DNA from: Hygrocybe punicea | Lineage: Eukaryota; Basidiomycota; Agaricomycetes; Agaricales; Hygrophoraceae | Assembly (NCBI GenBank): GCA_963556145.1 | Contig: OY744467.1 | Coordinates: 1,054,001 to 1,118,000, forward strand | Length of the DNA: 64,000 bases | Reading direction: 5' to 3' | Part shown: in pieces, positions 9,986-21,949 of the stretch | How positions within the stretch are numbered: the stretch's first letter is position 1 | Layout of the letters: each line of letters starts with the position of its first letter | Translations under genes and position numbers: made by a program | Notes under the pieces: model-generated | Database searches by the model: none | What the model was told of the DNA's origin: nothing | Seen by the model: the letters and a program-made list of their open reading frames with translations, nothing else

Positions 9986-12900
9986 TCATGTAGTCCTCGG
10001 TGGCGGCGGGGCTTGCATGTCATACCGCCTATCATCTCGGGGATCACCACCACCACCACGCCCATACACGCTCCTTCCATATGACGACGGCGGTGGGGGC
10101 AGCCGAGAAGATGGCGGAGGTGACCGCCTTTCGTACGAAGACGGCCCAGGACCGTAGTCCAACCCCATCCCTCCCTCTCGCGGGCCCATGTAATCTCTCT
10201 CGCGAGGGCCGCTGCCGCCACCACTGGAACCAGACATGGGTGGGGGACCCCCACCGCGAGAATCGTAATAGCTGCTCCCGCTACTCGGAGGTGGTGGCGT
10301 TGGTGGATAATCTGATAAAAGCGACGACCTCCGGGTGGGAACTCTCGGAGGCGGAGGGGATGAATAGTATCCAGGAGGGTAAGACGAATCTTCCCGTGTC
10401 CTTTTCATCGGGGGTCGCATATCTTCCGTAACACCCCCAGGCCCAGGCCCAGGAGGTCTCCTTCCAATAGGACTCGGGCTGCGCCGTCTCACACGGGAGA
10501 ATGGCGGTGGCGTGTTGTTGCGGCCAAGAGGGCCAGGTGAATACCGTGATCGTTCCAACCCTCTGGGAGGCGGCGCCGGCGGGTAAGCACGATCCTCAAG
10601 GCCAGCAGCAGCACCTGAAGTAGGCCCAGAGTAACCATCTGTTAACCGAGAACTAAGAGGACGTAAGTGTGGCCCATCAAACGACGATCTCGCAGACGGT
10701 GACCCTGAAGGAAAGTTTGTCCTACGATCCCGTTCTTCCCACAAATTGTTCCTAGCTGGAGGGGCATGAGGCGACTGCGGAGGTGGAAGCTGTGCAAAAC
10801 GCTCCCGCCGTGGTTGAGAATTCCAGTACAGGTCGTCGTCGGGTTGATTCCACCCATGCCGCCGATCGCCATATGGTGGTGGTGGTGGTGGTGGTGGCAG
10901 TGGTTGAGACTGTGGGTATCCACCCCAATCGCGTCTGTCTCCGGGCGGAGGATACCGCCGGTCAACATCTACATCATATGGAGGGCCGTGCGCGGCTACG
11001 CGAGGTGGAGACTGGAGCCGTGGGTAGATAGCCCTTGCACGATCTCGCGCAAGATCTGCCGCGGAAGGAGGCGAGAACGGCCTGTTGTAGGGTACTCGAT
11101 TATCGTTGAACCGTGGTGAGCTATCAACATCCATCACATGAGACCGCCTATCATCAGCAGCATACCTGTCAGACTCTGGTCTGTACCCATTACGCACTTC
11201 TGGCCGGCCACCGCGGGGAGGATCTGCACCAGCACGAAAGGGACGGACAGGCGATGAGGGAGGCGTCTTCCGAACAGGAGCACGGGGTTCGTCACGAGAC
11301 ATTGAAGGAGAACGGCGGAGAGGGGGGCCGTATCCACTTGAGCGAGGCAGGGACCGATCCTGTGGTGTTACATACCGATCCCGATCACTTAGCACAGGGC
11401 GTGTAGATCGTTCTTCTGGATGAGCAGTGCGTGTGTCCTGGGAAGGAGGCGGTCGTGTGGAGTCAACAGGGAGACTACGTTCATCACCAGGGGGAACAGG
11501 GCGAGCACGTTCAGGACCACCACCAGCAGGGGGTTGTGTTGATCGAGCAAGACGGTCGTCAGGTTGAACTGGTCGACTGTGATCAGCAACGGCAGTTGGA
11601 GCATAAGACAGACGTTCTTCGAGACTTGGCTGACGAGTGATATGACTGTTTTCAGGCCTAGCAGATTGTGGAGGCAGACTGAGACGGTTTTGAAGCGATG
11701 GCCGAGTGATTCGATCCTCAAGAGGCACCTTAGGCTGAGCAGTTCTGTCTTCTGCCGCTAGTGGTTGTTGCGGAGGGCGTGGAGCACGAATTTCGGTGTT
11801 GCCAGACCGGTGGGAACTTTCATCGGCGGGTACCTGAGCAGTGGCAGGGCGATTGCCTCGATCATCAATGGTTGGACGACGATCATCGCTAGGTGCAAGC
11901 CGTGCACGACGATCATCAACAGGAGCAACACGACTAGGATGATTATCAGGAAGCAGAGCACGAGGCGGGGAACGATCGTCGGCTGGACGATGAACTGGAC
12001 GATCATCGAGAGCAGGGAGACGCCCACCGGGACGATCATCACTCGGTATCAATGGTGCAGGACGGGCGATATCTGGACGCCGGTCGACAGGTGGTACCTC
12101 GTCACTAGGTTTGCTATCATAGCGACGAGGGGGTGGCATGTCTGAATATCGCGGTTCGTAATGTCGCAGTTCTGGAGGAGGTCTTCGAATATCCGACCTT
12201 GGGCGATCGTCGCGAAAACGGTAATCAAGACGTCTATCACGGTCTCTGCCCCGCATAACCCAGTTTCTATCCCTTTCGTTATCACGATCTCTTTCTCTGG
12301 ATCGGTCCCTCTCCCGATCGTTGTACTTCATATCTCTGGGACCAGGAGGACGAACCCCGGCATCGTTAGCGCTTGAGGTTACTTCAGGGTTGCTAGATCG
12401 AGTGATTGGACGGTCTTGATCAAGCCGAGGAGGACGACCGTCGTCTGGAGAAACTGGACTATCTTTGTGCTGCCAACTAGTCTCCCGGGGACTTGTCGCT
12501 TTCTTACCATCAAATACGGATTTGGTGGCAGAGATTTCCTCCGGGCTAGCGGTAACACCATATGCAGACTCACCCGTACCAAGTCTATCAACAGTGGGGC
12601 GTTGCTGATCATAGTTCTGATCACCTGGCACTTGGACGACCAGGGGTTTGGATGAGTCCGTGTCGGCTCCCGATTGGATCATCCTAAAGCGCCGAGAGGG
12701 TGATGGGATGTCGGAGCCAGCTGGCGCACTGGGAGGTTTATTATCCAAGGAGTGTCGCCGTGTGTCACTATCAGAGCGGATCCCAGACGATGGAGGAGGG
12801 ACACTTGTGTCGTTAGGCTTGTTACTGTTACCACTGCTGTGATGGCTGCCAGGTGGTTGTTGAGTGGGCGAGGTCTGGTTGCTCTGCGAGAATTGAAGAG

Positions 12901-13630
12901 GGTTAGTGGCAGGTATATGGAGATCGGGACTTGGAGCAAGTAGCACATTGTTTGATATTTGCGAGGAGCTCACTGAAGGCGGTCTAACGACAGGTTTTCT
13001 TGGGCCATCCCAATTTTCCTTGGTCTGGATTTGGGAAGGGCGACGAGTTGAAACAGAGGGCGATGAGACGATCGTGGGACCATTGCTGCCAGCAGGAGGA
13101 TCGGAAGTCTGGTCGTGGGTGGCGGAGCCTTGATGGTCGGGCACTTGCTCTGGATGAGGAGGCACTTCGTATGGGAGAGCAGGACCCAAGTAGAGACTAG
13201 CTAGAGCAGCCGGATTAGGGATTGGGCGATAATGTTCGTGCTGGCCGTCTTTTATCATTTTTTTCAGTCTTTCGAGCACCTCGAGGTCATTCTGACCTGA
13301 AGACGCAACAGGCTGGACAGGTTGTTGAAAGAACTGCTGAGGATGAGCTTGTTGTGGATGCAGGGGAGACATGTAGTTGTTGTTGTAAGAAAAGCTAAAG
13401 TTGCCCGGGATTGGGAATCCAGAAGTAGGAATGTTGGACTGGTTTGCACCCGAAGAAGAGGCTACCGAAAACGGGGAAGACATGAGGTTATTAGCAGTGC
13501 CTGCAGGTTCTTCGCTGGGTGTTGGTACGAGGTAGGGTGTATTTGGGTCCTCAGTGAGAGTTGTGACGGTGCGCTCGCGGTTGTTGAGGTTGTTGCGCCC
13601 TTTGCGCTTTTTGTTTTGGCGTGTCGACAT
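9986..13630 (-). CDS. Large disordered Arg/Pro/Asp-rich protein of unknown function
   Basis: A single uninterrupted 1214-codon frame, unusual for this intron-rich locus. It starts with a basic MSTRQNKKRKGRNN segment that could be a nuclear localisation signal. Residues about 30-430 are Ser/Pro/Gln-rich. Residues about 430-480 are an RERDRDNERDRN-type charged stretch. From about 530 to 720 there are repeated DDRP, DDRRP and EDRxxxP units. From about 860 there are PPPPPP and RR tracts, ending in a Gly/Arg-rich tail (SRGGG, GRGGGG, YERR). No folded domain is visible. RGG and RD-rich tails are known from RNA-binding and nuclear-speckle proteins, so a role in RNA metabolism is possible but only inferred. 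The opposite strand has open frames that are shadows of this composition. Confidence 0.75.
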   Translation of the reverse strand: MSTRQNKKRKGRNNLNNRERTVTTLTEDPNTPYLVPTPSEEPAGTANNLMSSPFSVASSSGANQSNIPTSGFPIPGNFSFSYNNNYMSPLHPQQAHPQQFFQQPVQPVASSGQNDLEVLERLKKMIKDGQHEHYRPIPNPAALASLYLGPALPYEVPPHPEQVPDHQGSATHDQTSDPPAGSNGPTIVSSPSVSTRRPSQIQTKENWDGPRKPVVRPPSVSSSQISNNVLLAPSPDLHIPATNPLQFSQSNQTSPTQQPPGSHHSSGNSNKPNDTSVPPPSSGIRSDSDTRRHSLDNKPPSAPAGSDIPSPSRRFRMIQSGADTDSSKPLVVQVPGDQNYDQQRPTVDRLGTGESAYGVTASPEEISATKSVFDGKKATSPRETSWQHKDSPVSPDDGRPPRLDQDRPITRSSNPEVTSSANDAGVRPPGPRDMKYNDRERDRSRERDRDNERDRNWVMRGRDRDRRLDYRFRDDRPRSDIRRPPPELRHYEPRYSDMPPPRRYDSKPSDEVPPVDRRPDIARPAPLIPSDDRPGGRLPALDDRPVHRPADDRSPPRALLPDNHPSRVAPVDDRRARLAPSDDRRPTIDDRGNRPATAQVPADESSHRSGNTEIRAPRPPQQPLAAEDRTAQPKVPLEDRITRPSLQNRLSLPPQSARPENSHITRQPSLEERLSYAPTAVADHSRPVQPDDRLARSTQPPAGGGPERARPVPPGDERSLPVDSTRPPPSQDTRTAHPEERSTRPVLSDRDRYVTPQDRSLPRSSGYGPPLRRSPSMSRDEPRAPVRKTPPSSPVRPFRAGADPPRGGRPEVRNGYRPESDRYAADDRRSHVMDVDSSPRFNDNRVPYNRPFSPPSAADLARDRARAIYPRLQSPPRVAAHGPPYDVDVDRRYPPPGDRRDWGGYPQSQPLPPPPPPPPYGDRRHGWNQPDDDLYWNSQPRRERFAQLPPPQSPHAPPARNNLWEERDRRTNFPSGSPSARSSFDGPHLRPLSSRLTDGYSGPTSGAAAGLEDRAYPPAPPPRGLERSRYSPGPLGRNNTPPPFSRVRRRSPSPIGRRPPGPGPGGVTEDMRPPMKRTREDSSYPPGYYSSPPPPRVPTRRSSLLSDYPPTPPPPSSGSSYYDSRGGGPPPMSGSSGGGSGPRERDYMGPREGGMGLDYGPGPSSYERRSPPPSSRLPPPPSSYGRSVYGRGGGGDPRDDRRYDMQAPPPPRTT

Positions 13631-14408
13631 CGAGCAAGTTCTGTTCTGTCCCTGCCAGCCGTCAGCGATAAGCGGCGTCGCAAAGGGGGACTCCCCGCAC
13701 CAATTAATCCCTCTCCAAGGTGGTGAGGGAGCAAATCGTCAGCACTCAGGTTGGTTGATCCGACGCTGGATCAGCGGTGAGCCAAATTTCCATTTGGTCA
13801 GTGCGCTCTTTCATCGCTGTCTAACGGTAAAACTGCGCAGCGGCATGCTCAGCACAGACAATCTGTTGCGTTCACTGGTCTTATCAGCCAACAACCCGGT
13901 TTGCTTGTGCCTCGAACTGCCAACGTGTCCGAGTCCGAGTCCGAGTCCGAGTCCAGTCCAGTCCCGGGCCACGTTGCATGGCCTTATTGTCCAGCACCAT
14001 TGTCCAGCAACCAAGCTCACAGCTCTCATCGCAGCGCACGTTTTGGTCCGCACCTCAACTGCAGAAGGGGTGCAGGGAAAATTACAACATTATTTAATTT
14101 TTTTGTACGTAGTTTCGGTGCAAGGTAATAAAAAGGCTGCAGCTTTTGGTCCACGGCTCACAGTCATGTTTCCAATGAGGCCATCGATTATGTGTGCACC
14201 TCGTCGTCGACGGCAGTATCGATAGAGGGTGCAGCCCAAACATAAAAGGGCCCAGGAAAGATGTAGAACAGTAGAGAAGGTCACCGAACTTTTTGCGGCT
14301 GGCTATAATAATTATCGCCCTCCGCCCAAAATTTCCTTTATATAATAAACGTTGACCTCGGAGCGCGTACACTACCTCTCTCAGTGGCTATTCTCCCTTT
14401 ACACCACC
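13631..14408. promoter_or_regulatory. Divergent promoter region with a hexanucleotide repeat
   Basis: This 778-bp gap separates the minus-strand disordered-protein gene from the plus-strand Hsp110 gene and must hold both promoters. A short (TCCGAG)n microsatellite lies at 13926-13958. I did not find a clear heat-shock element. Confidence 0.55.
14337..14350 (+). promoter_or_regulatory. Possible TATA box of the Hsp110 gene
   Basis: TTTATATAATAAAC lies about 60-70 bp before the ATG at 14409, a plausible distance for a fungal TATA box with a short leader. Confidence 0.45.
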
Positions 14409-17037
14409 ATGGCCGTCGTCGGCATAGATTTCGGTTCGTTGCACAGCAAGGTTAGCTGCTCACTGTCAATCATGATGGACCTTCATTTCACCTCGTCTTG
14501 CAGGTCGGTGTTGCGAGACATCGTGGAATCGATATTATCACCAATGAAGTCTCTAATCGCGCAACCCCGTCTGTACCTCTTGTCGCTGTCGCTCTTCTTC
14601 TCTCCTAATGCCAGCATTTGGTGCTGCAGATCCCTAGTCGCCTTTGGCCCAAAACAGCGAGTCATCGGAGAGGCTGCCAAGACTCAAGAAACCTCCAATA
14701 TAAGAAATACCATTGGTTCATTGAAACGCCTTGTCGGTCGGACGTTCCACGAGCCAGAAATCCAGGAGGTTGAGAAAAAGTTCATCAATGCAACCTTGAT
14801 CGATGCCGGTGGAACTGTAGGCACGGAGGTATTCGATTTCTTACCATTCACGCTCCATTTCACGACACTCATCATCTGCACCTTCTAGGTCAACTACCTC
14901 GGCGAAAAGCACACCTTCTCTGCGACCCAGCTCGTGGCAATGTACCTGGGCAAATTGCGCGACATCGCAGCCCACGAGCTCAAAACTGGCGTTACCGATG
15001 TCGTCATCGCTATCCCAGGCTGGTATTCCGATATCCAGCGCCGCGCCGTCCTCGATGCAGCTGCAATCGCTGGTCTCACCGTCCTCCGTCTCATCAACGA
15101 CACTACAGCAGTCGCCCTCGGATACGGAATCACCAAATCTGACCTCCCCGAGTCCGAAAACTCGCGCCACGTCGCTTTCGTGGACGTAGGACACTCCAGT
15201 CTATCCGTCGCCATCATCGCCTTCTCCAAAGGCCAGCTAGTCGTCAAGAGCACCGCATACGACCGCCATCTCGGCGGACGCGACATCGACTATGCCCTCG
15301 TGAAACACTTTTCAGAAGAATTCAAAGCAAAATACAAGATCGATGTCATGTCAAACGCCAAAGCCACTTTCCGCCTTGCAGCGGGTTGCGAGCGCCTGAA
15401 AAAAGTCCTATCCGCCAACGCCGAGTCGCCCCTGAATGTCGAATCTATAATGAATGACGTCGATGCTTCGTCAAAGCTCACTCGCGACCAGCTCGAGAGC
15501 CTCATCTCCGAAGTCCTAGACCGCATCCCGGCCCCTCTCGAGCGAGCACTCGCCGACTCTCGACTGACCCTCGACGAAATAGACGCCGTGGAGCTCATCG
15601 GTGGCTCCACGCGCATGCCATCCGTCCGCGCCCGCATCCGACAAGCCTTCCCCGGCAAGATCCTCTCCACCACTCTCAACCAGGACGAGGCCGTGGCACG
15701 TGGTGCCACCTTCTGCTGCGCCACCCTCTCCCCCGTATTCCGCGTTCGTGACTTCCACATGCACGACATCACCCCTTACCCGATCAAGATCCAATGGGAA
15801 GCCTCTCCAACCGATCCTCATGACGACACAGAGCTCGTCGTCTTCCCGCACGGCAATACCATCCCTTCGACCAAAGTCCTCTCATTCTATCGCAAGGATA
15901 CGTTTGATATCGAGGCAGTGTATGCGGAGCCGAGTCAACTCCCCGGCACAGTCAATCCCTGGATCGCGAAATTGACAGCCAAGAGCGTCCCTGCAGACCC
16001 CAAAGGTGACTCTACATGCGTCAAGGTGAAGACCAGACTGAATCTGCATGGTGTGTTGTCGTTTGAAACCGCGTACGTGGAAGAGGTGGAGGAGAAAGAG
16101 GAACAGCCAATGGAAGTCGATGGAGCGCCGGAGGGTGCCGCCCCTGCACCCCCTGCACCACCGCCACCGAAAAAGAAGAGGTCTATCAAGAAGAAGGCAG
16201 TACCGTTCGTTACCTCCAATACCTCGATAGACAACAGCATCTTGGAGAAACTGAGGGAGCAGGAGGCCCAGATGCACGCGGCCGACAAGCTCGTCATGGA
16301 TACTGAGGTGAGAGCATTTCTTCCTTCCTTTCCTCCCTCATTGCTCATCCCCGAGTCCTGAACTACTCAAACAGAATTGTAAAAACGCTCTCGAAGAGTA
16401 CGTCTACGACATGCGAGGCAAGCTCGACGACCGTTATGCTGCATTCGTTCAGCCTCAAGAAAAGGAAAAACTCCTCGTTGCATTGTCAGAAGCAGAAGAC
16501 TGGCTATATACCGACGAAGGCGAGGACGCCACCAAATCAGCCTACACAACCCGTCTCGACACCCTCAAGGTCCTCGGCGACCCCATCACCACGCGCTACC
16601 GCGAGTCTGAAGACCGCCCCAAAGCCACCAGCCAGCTCCGCGCGACCATCAACGAGTACATGGCCCAGGCGAGTTCGGCCGACGAGAAGTATGCCCACAT
16701 CGACGAAAAGGACAAGCAAACCGTCGTCGAGAAGTGTGCCACCATCCAGAAGTGGCTCGAGGACCAGACGGTGCGGCAGTCAGAGCGCCCAAAAGACATA
16801 GACCCCATCTTGACGTCTGGGGAGATCTCGAAGAAGAAAGACGAAGTCATTTTCTTCGCTACGCCCATCCTCTCCAAGCCCAAGCCCAAGCCGCCCGTCA
16901 TCCCCACCCCCACGGGGACTGGCACACATACGCCCAAGAGTGGCGCGGAGACTCCAAATCCCCCTCCAGCCGCAGATGGTGCCAAGAAAGAGGATGAGAG
17001 AGAGATTCCTGGGCCGCCAGAGATGGATGTTGATTAG
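14409..17037 (+). CDS. Hsp110/Sse1-type Hsp70 co-chaperone
   Basis: Five exons: 14409-14450, 14504-14568, 14630-14828, 14889-16307 and 16375-17037, giving 795 aa. Hsp110 proteins are nucleotide-exchange factors for cytosolic Hsp70 and hold unfolded proteins. The N-terminal ATPase domain starts MAVVGIDFGSLHSK and continues GIDIITNEVSNRATP, AFGPKQRVIGE, AFVDVGHSSLSVAI and VELIGGSTRMPSVRAR. The order and spelling match the Sse1 branch, for example QTSNIRNTIGSLKR-like and SATQLVAMYLGKLRD, rather than canonical Hsp70. The last third is the substrate domain with an acidic and Pro/Lys-rich linker (EEVEEKEEQPMEVDG, PPPPKKKRS) and a Pro/Thr-rich tail. The start was chosen because it opens directly into the GIDFG phosphate-loop motif. 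The second donor (GTCTGT) is unusual but is the only one keeping frame. Confidence 0.93.
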
Positions 17038-17468
17038 AGTTTACTGAACCGTAGGGGCGTATTACAATAATTACCGAGACAAGACATTTCGCATGTGTTT
17101 AGAAGGAGAGCTGAATATACGTTTCATAACCAGGCAACCAGCTTCCCAACAGGATAAATTGCAAGAACAGCCCTGGGTACTTCGGTGACCAAAAAATGTT
17201 GCTGGGAGGTATCCATTTCCTGGATTGTAAGGCTATGGAATGGGACATGAGGGGACAAAACCATAAAAAGAAAATTGATGGATGGACTACGGATCGTGGG
17301 AGGTTAGACGTAGATACTAGGCGTGATACGTACGAGTACACCGGAGAAGCTACGGATAATGGCGTAAAGTGTGGATGTACTATGCGGTTGATGCGAGAAT
17401 AAAATGATCGGTAGGGTTCTATGGACGAACGGGCGCAAAGGGTTAAAGTCACAAGGTCAAGAAAAAGT
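17038..17468. other. Intergenic between convergent gene ends
   Basis: The Hsp110 gene ends on the left and the GT2 gene ends on the right, so this holds two 3' ends. No other feature seen. Confidence 0.6.
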
Positions 17469-19522
17469 CTAATCTCTAGCTTGCCCAACCGGCTCTCTAG
17501 ATGTATCTCCCCGACTGACACTTACCCGCCGATGTGGCTGCTTCTGCAATTTCCCGCTCGTGTTGAACTGCTCGTAGAGCGGCGCGGACGTCATGCCTGT
17601 CGTGCGTGTCTCCCGAGAAACAGACGGCTGCCGACCTTGGAAAGGCGTCCCCGACGGGTTTTGGAGAGGTTCCCTGGCTGGGTCCTTGAAAGGTGGCTTT
17701 GGCGGGTCCTGGAAAGGTGGCCTAGGCGGGTCCTGGAAAGGCGATCTGGGCGGATCCTCAAAAGGTGATATTTGTACTTGCGACTGGAAAGGGGTCTCTC
17801 TGTCATGATAGGGCGAGTAGGTGATTTCCCCCGGATTTAGGTCTGTATAGGGCGAGAGTTGTGTTTGGAGGTATGGGCTCGTTGCCGTCTGCACTTTCTC
17901 CAATAGTGCTCGGTCGGCAGCGGCAGTAGCGGCAGACGCATCGCCAATACCCGCACGAGTTCCCCAGCCAGTCTGCGGTGGAGTGGCATTAGCAAAAATT
18001 GATACACGGCGGGACACTAGAAGGGCTTACCTCATGCAATGTGCAGAGCGCATATAGCTTCATGACCGCAAAATAATAGCCAAATAGGATAAACGCGGGG
18101 ACATAAATGATGTCTTGAGGTCGGTGCCAAAGATGAGGCATGAGCTTGGCTGTACGCGTTGCAAGAAGCCAGGTGAGGTAAGAGGCGAGTATGTTCCTAA
18201 GCAGGAGAATATGAGTCGACGGTGGAGAAAGAATAGATACGAGACTTACCACCACGGTAGATGATAACCGCCTTGAGAGACAGGGATCGTACTCTTGTAC
18301 ATTAGGTGAAAAACGAGACAAGGACCGACGAGGAGGGTAAAAGGGTTGAACAATTTATCCACCTGACACATTTTAGCAACTGTGACAAGAAACGTATAAA
18401 TGAAACACTCACCATAGTGTATGCGACATAAGGATGTGTTGTCCAAATATACCTCTCCGTGAATAGCGAGCGAATGTCAGACCTCCACGTATTCCTGGTC
18501 CACCTCAAAACCTGCTTCAGGAACCGCCAATTGGGCTTCATGGTACTCAACAGCTCTGCCTCTTCGCAGCACTGCACATAGGTGCTCCACCCATGACTCA
18601 CCATCCACCGCGTCAAGAACTTGTCGTCCCCAGAATTAAGCTGGTACTTGCCCAGCCAGTAATCATGCGTAAAACCATGCAAGAACTCGGGATCTTTCAA
18701 AATGACGGTACGGTAGGCAGCAGTGCGTCCGGAGAGGCAAGGAATACCACCATCGATATGGGTCGAGGCAGATATCTCGATATTTCGGATGGAAAGGCGG
18801 AAGGCTGCGAGAACCTCCCACACGGTCATCCGCTTACCAACGGGCTGCACGCGCTGAGACGTGCCGACGCCTCCAATCTTCTGATCCTCAAAACAGGCAA
18901 GGACGTAGGGGAGGAGCGTAGGCGGCCAGATGGCGTCGTCGTCAGCGAAGACGATGATATCGGTTGTCGTATTCTTGATTCCATGGGACATCTGCAGGCG
19001 TTTGTTCGCAAATGGTACGGTGAGGACGCGGATGCGGTCGGGGTCGACGGCGTTGGCGAGCTCCTGTAAAGGTCCGAGCATTTTTTCCTCGGTGATGATG
19101 ATGACTTCTCTAGGGTTGCCGGCGAGCCAGCTTTTGGCAGCTAATTTGAACTCATCACCAGCATCTATGGTTGGAACAATGATGGTAACGTCTTCCGAAG
19201 CGATATAAGTTGGATTTTCAGGGAGGGGGACGGGGCGGTAGGCAAACATGGCGGCAATCCGGATTAGGTACCATAGGTATCGATAGAAACTGTGGGGCGG
19301 TTAGACCAGGCAACGAGCTGCGAAGCTGTAACTCACCCAATGACTCCAAAGGGTACGACTAAAGGAAGACGGTGAGCGAGACGGCAAACGACCTTCGGGG
19401 CACTTACAGATTGGAAAATCATCGGAAGTCAAGTAAAGCATAAGGAACACGTTTTCGAGGCTGTGTGATGCGCAGTGGACGTTGTTATGAGTAAAGAGTG
19501 GGTTGTTCACGACGCCAGACAA
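17469..19522 (-). CDS. GT2 polysaccharide synthase (Cps1/hyaluronan-synthase-like)
   Basis: Six exons on the minus strand: 19522-19408, 19358-19337 (22 nt), 19289-18413, 18362-18250, 18196-18031 and 17972-17469, giving 598 aa. It resembles the fungal capsule or cell-wall synthases related to Cryptococcus Cps1. These are membrane enzymes that polymerise a sugar from UDP-sugar and probably export the chain. The N-terminal membrane segment (FGVIGFYRYLWYLIRIAAMF) is rebuilt across the small exon. The catalytic domain shows VTIIVPTIDAGDEF, the UDP-binding FADDDA, the acceptor motif SGDDKFLTRW and the processivity motif QVLRW. Several transmembrane helices follow (NPFTLLVGPCLVFHLMY, IIYVPAFILFGYYFAVM). 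The C-terminus is a cytosolic Pro-rich tail with imperfect PFQDPPRP/PFKDPAREP repeats. The substrate cannot be assigned. Confidence 0.88.
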
Positions 19523-19832
19523 CGACAGTGGGCGCTGATGACAGCGACAGGTGTTTGGTCAGGGTTGTTATAAGAACGGTCTGACGACCACCTATTGGCG
19601 TCTATACTGGGCGGGCTTTCAATTTTATATGTAAAATATTTTTTGGGCCAAAAAAAAACATATCGGATCGCTAAGGCTAAAGCTAAATAATTATGTAATA
19701 ATATACTTATCGTTCCGAGGGCGCGATCGCGGCAGGCTAATTCTTGCGGCACGGACAAAGCGTCCACACATACATTATTGGAGTAAGCGAAACAGAATAT
19801 TCAGCGGAGTCGTGAAGTGTAGGCAGAGAAAT
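19523..19832. other. Intergenic, upstream of the GT2 gene
   Basis: About 310 bp between the GT2 start and the 3' end of the RBR gene, both on the minus strand. An AT-rich stretch around 19620-19645 (TTTTATATGTAAAATATT) may be promoter sequence. Confidence 0.45.
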
Positions 19833-21949
19833 CTAATCCGTCTCAATCTCTCGATCGAACCCAATGACATCAACATTCCACTTCCACCTCCCGTCCTGGA
19901 ACCCATTGGCAGTGTCTTCCAAAACAATCTCATTGCGCTTCTGCACATACACCTGTGGATGCCCGCTTCAGTCGACAATCGGTGAGAAATATGGTTAATT
20001 CTAACCGTCTTGTCTGTAATCTTCTGTCGGAGAGAAGGTATCGCATCTGCCTCAATTGGGGACTCAAAAAGCTCTGAAAGATCCTCAACAGCCTTCTCCA
20101 AATCTCTGTCAACATGGTGCTCAGTATACTGCTCAAGTACACCGCAAAACATCGCGCACCTCTGATTATCTTCAAACAGCTCCTTCTCGTTTCCCTTGGC
20201 GAGGTAGTACGCCATCGCATAGGTCCACTTGAGTGTCATACGGCACTTTTCTACCTCGTCCACGGCCTTCTTCATAAACTGAACCTCAATCCATGTTAGA
20301 TCGCTGGTGATTTGCATCTCCTCCATCTTCTTCTCCGTCTTGCGGTACAGGTCCATCGAGAGCTTGGCAGACTGTTCATGGTTTGCCCAACGGTTGTAAT
20401 ACTAGTTGACGTAAGGATGAGGGACTGGCATCAGGTAGGGAGAGACACATACATGGAGATAGCGTTCGAGAGATGCACGGCTCTTCGATTGCGCATCTCG
20501 GGCGTCTACGCCTGCCTTGTCGTCGTACCGATTGCACGAGTACCATGCGGTTCCGTGTTCCGTCCAAGGGCCTGCAATGACATCAGCGCACCATAAAAAT
20601 AATTCAATGAACCTCGTCGCACCCATGCATACCCAACAAAACTCGTATCGACACTTCTTACAGGTCATGTGACTAAATCCAGAAATCTTAGGATCACGAG
20701 CCACGAAGAGGAATTCAAAAGACACTAACTTGCACCCCCCGTTCTTTTCAATCGTACTCTGACACTGGCTGCACTCCTTTGTATTGCTCTTGATCCAATT
20801 TGCAGTCTCGCTATCGTCCCTGCACTTCTTCAGCCACATCTTGGCAACGCTGCACACAACAGGCCTATGATCTCCATCAATCGTGCACCCAAAACAGAAT
20901 CGATGCGGAGCGCCTCCAGCTGCGGGACAAGTTACGGTCGGTACCACCGATGTCAGTGAGCTCTTGCTCGCAGCAGAAGGACACGACACCGTATTGGTGC
21001 ATGACGGGTAAGGACAGTACTTCAGGTTCGGGTTGCTAGCAACAAAGTGGCGTACCAGCAGCTCCTGGTACCGCTCCCACGTAGCGCTGTCGTCCACGAG
21101 CACGGTCTTGACGAGGTGGCCGGGGATTATGAGCGCGCAGCCTTGGGCCATGCACCTGATGGAGTGCTCTGCCTCGTCGCGGATCTTGCTCCCGACGTAT
21201 GCATTCCAGCATCCGGTGCAGAAGAGGTGATCACAGGAAAGGGCGAGTGTTTTCGTCTGAGTATCGTCGTAACAGATGGGGCAGACAAAGCGAGCTGGTG
21301 GACTGGGCTTCGAGTCTGTGATGAAGGATTCCGAACGTTTTGAGGATGATTTGCTGCTGTTTTTAGAGGAGTCCGCGGTGGATTTGCGAGATGGACGGCG
21401 AAGGCCAAGGCTGCGGGAAGACACTGTTGAGGCTAGCTGAGAGCGGATGGGTGCCATCACGGGAGTAGGATCTTGGGAAGGCAGAGATGCTCCAGCTGAG
21501 ACGGTCACAGAAGAGGCGTTGTCCATATATTTCTCGATTAATCGTTCTTTGTTCCAGTGCATGTGAAGCAACAGGAGCGTGGCGGTGCTTGCCTTACCGG
21601 AGGGATAAGTGTTTGGTGCAGAAATATCTGAGCGGCGAGCTCACATCTACGCCACATATCCCGCTAATATGGTCTATGTCTTGCTGCATGAGCATCTCTA
21701 CTTGGCTTTGACTGAGCGTCTCAAACTGGATCTCATATGACTTGCGCTTGTCTTTAAGCACCACCCTGAAATCATCGTTGAAGTCCATGTCATCCTCCGA
21801 CGGGGCTGAACCTGTCCACCAATATCAGGTCTTAAGCCTGGACTCTACCAAGAATTAGACCACGAACCATCTTCCTGAGTATCCATCATGTCGTCCTCGT
21901 CGTCGTAATAGTCACCGTCATTGTCAGAGTACTCATAGTCAGACGACAT
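19833..21949 (-). CDS. Ariadne-type RBR E3 ubiquitin ligase
   Basis: Seven exons on the minus strand: 21949-21868, 21811-21645, 21592-20730, 20672-20623, 20571-20453, 20401-20006 and 19952-19833, giving 598 aa. RBR ligases take ubiquitin from an E2 onto a RING2 cysteine and pass it to substrates. The acidic N-terminus (MSSDYEYSDNDGDYYDDEDD) and a UBA-like segment ending LLHMHWNKERLIEKYMD are typical of Ariadne-1. RING1 follows (CPICYDD, CDHLFCTGCW), then the IBR (KYCPYPSC, HRFCFGC), then RING2 (CSQCQSTIEKNGGCNHMTC and KKCRYEFCWVCMG). The catalytic cysteine is expected in NGGCNHMTC, read across an intron. The Ariadne domain follows (YYNRWANHEQSAKL, RDLEKAVEDLSELFE, NGFQDGRWKWNVDVIGFD). The exon structure keeps all zinc ligands, so it looks functional. 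It shares a 249-bp divergent promoter with the next gene. Confidence 0.92.

Noticed and set aside
10000..13726. Plus-strand frames opposite the disordered-protein gene
   Set aside because: Arise from its Pro/Arg/Asp composition; none shows a domain or splice structure.
14230..14408. Heat-shock elements upstream of Hsp110
   Set aside because: GAA and TTC triplets occur but not in the required alternating 5-bp spacing.
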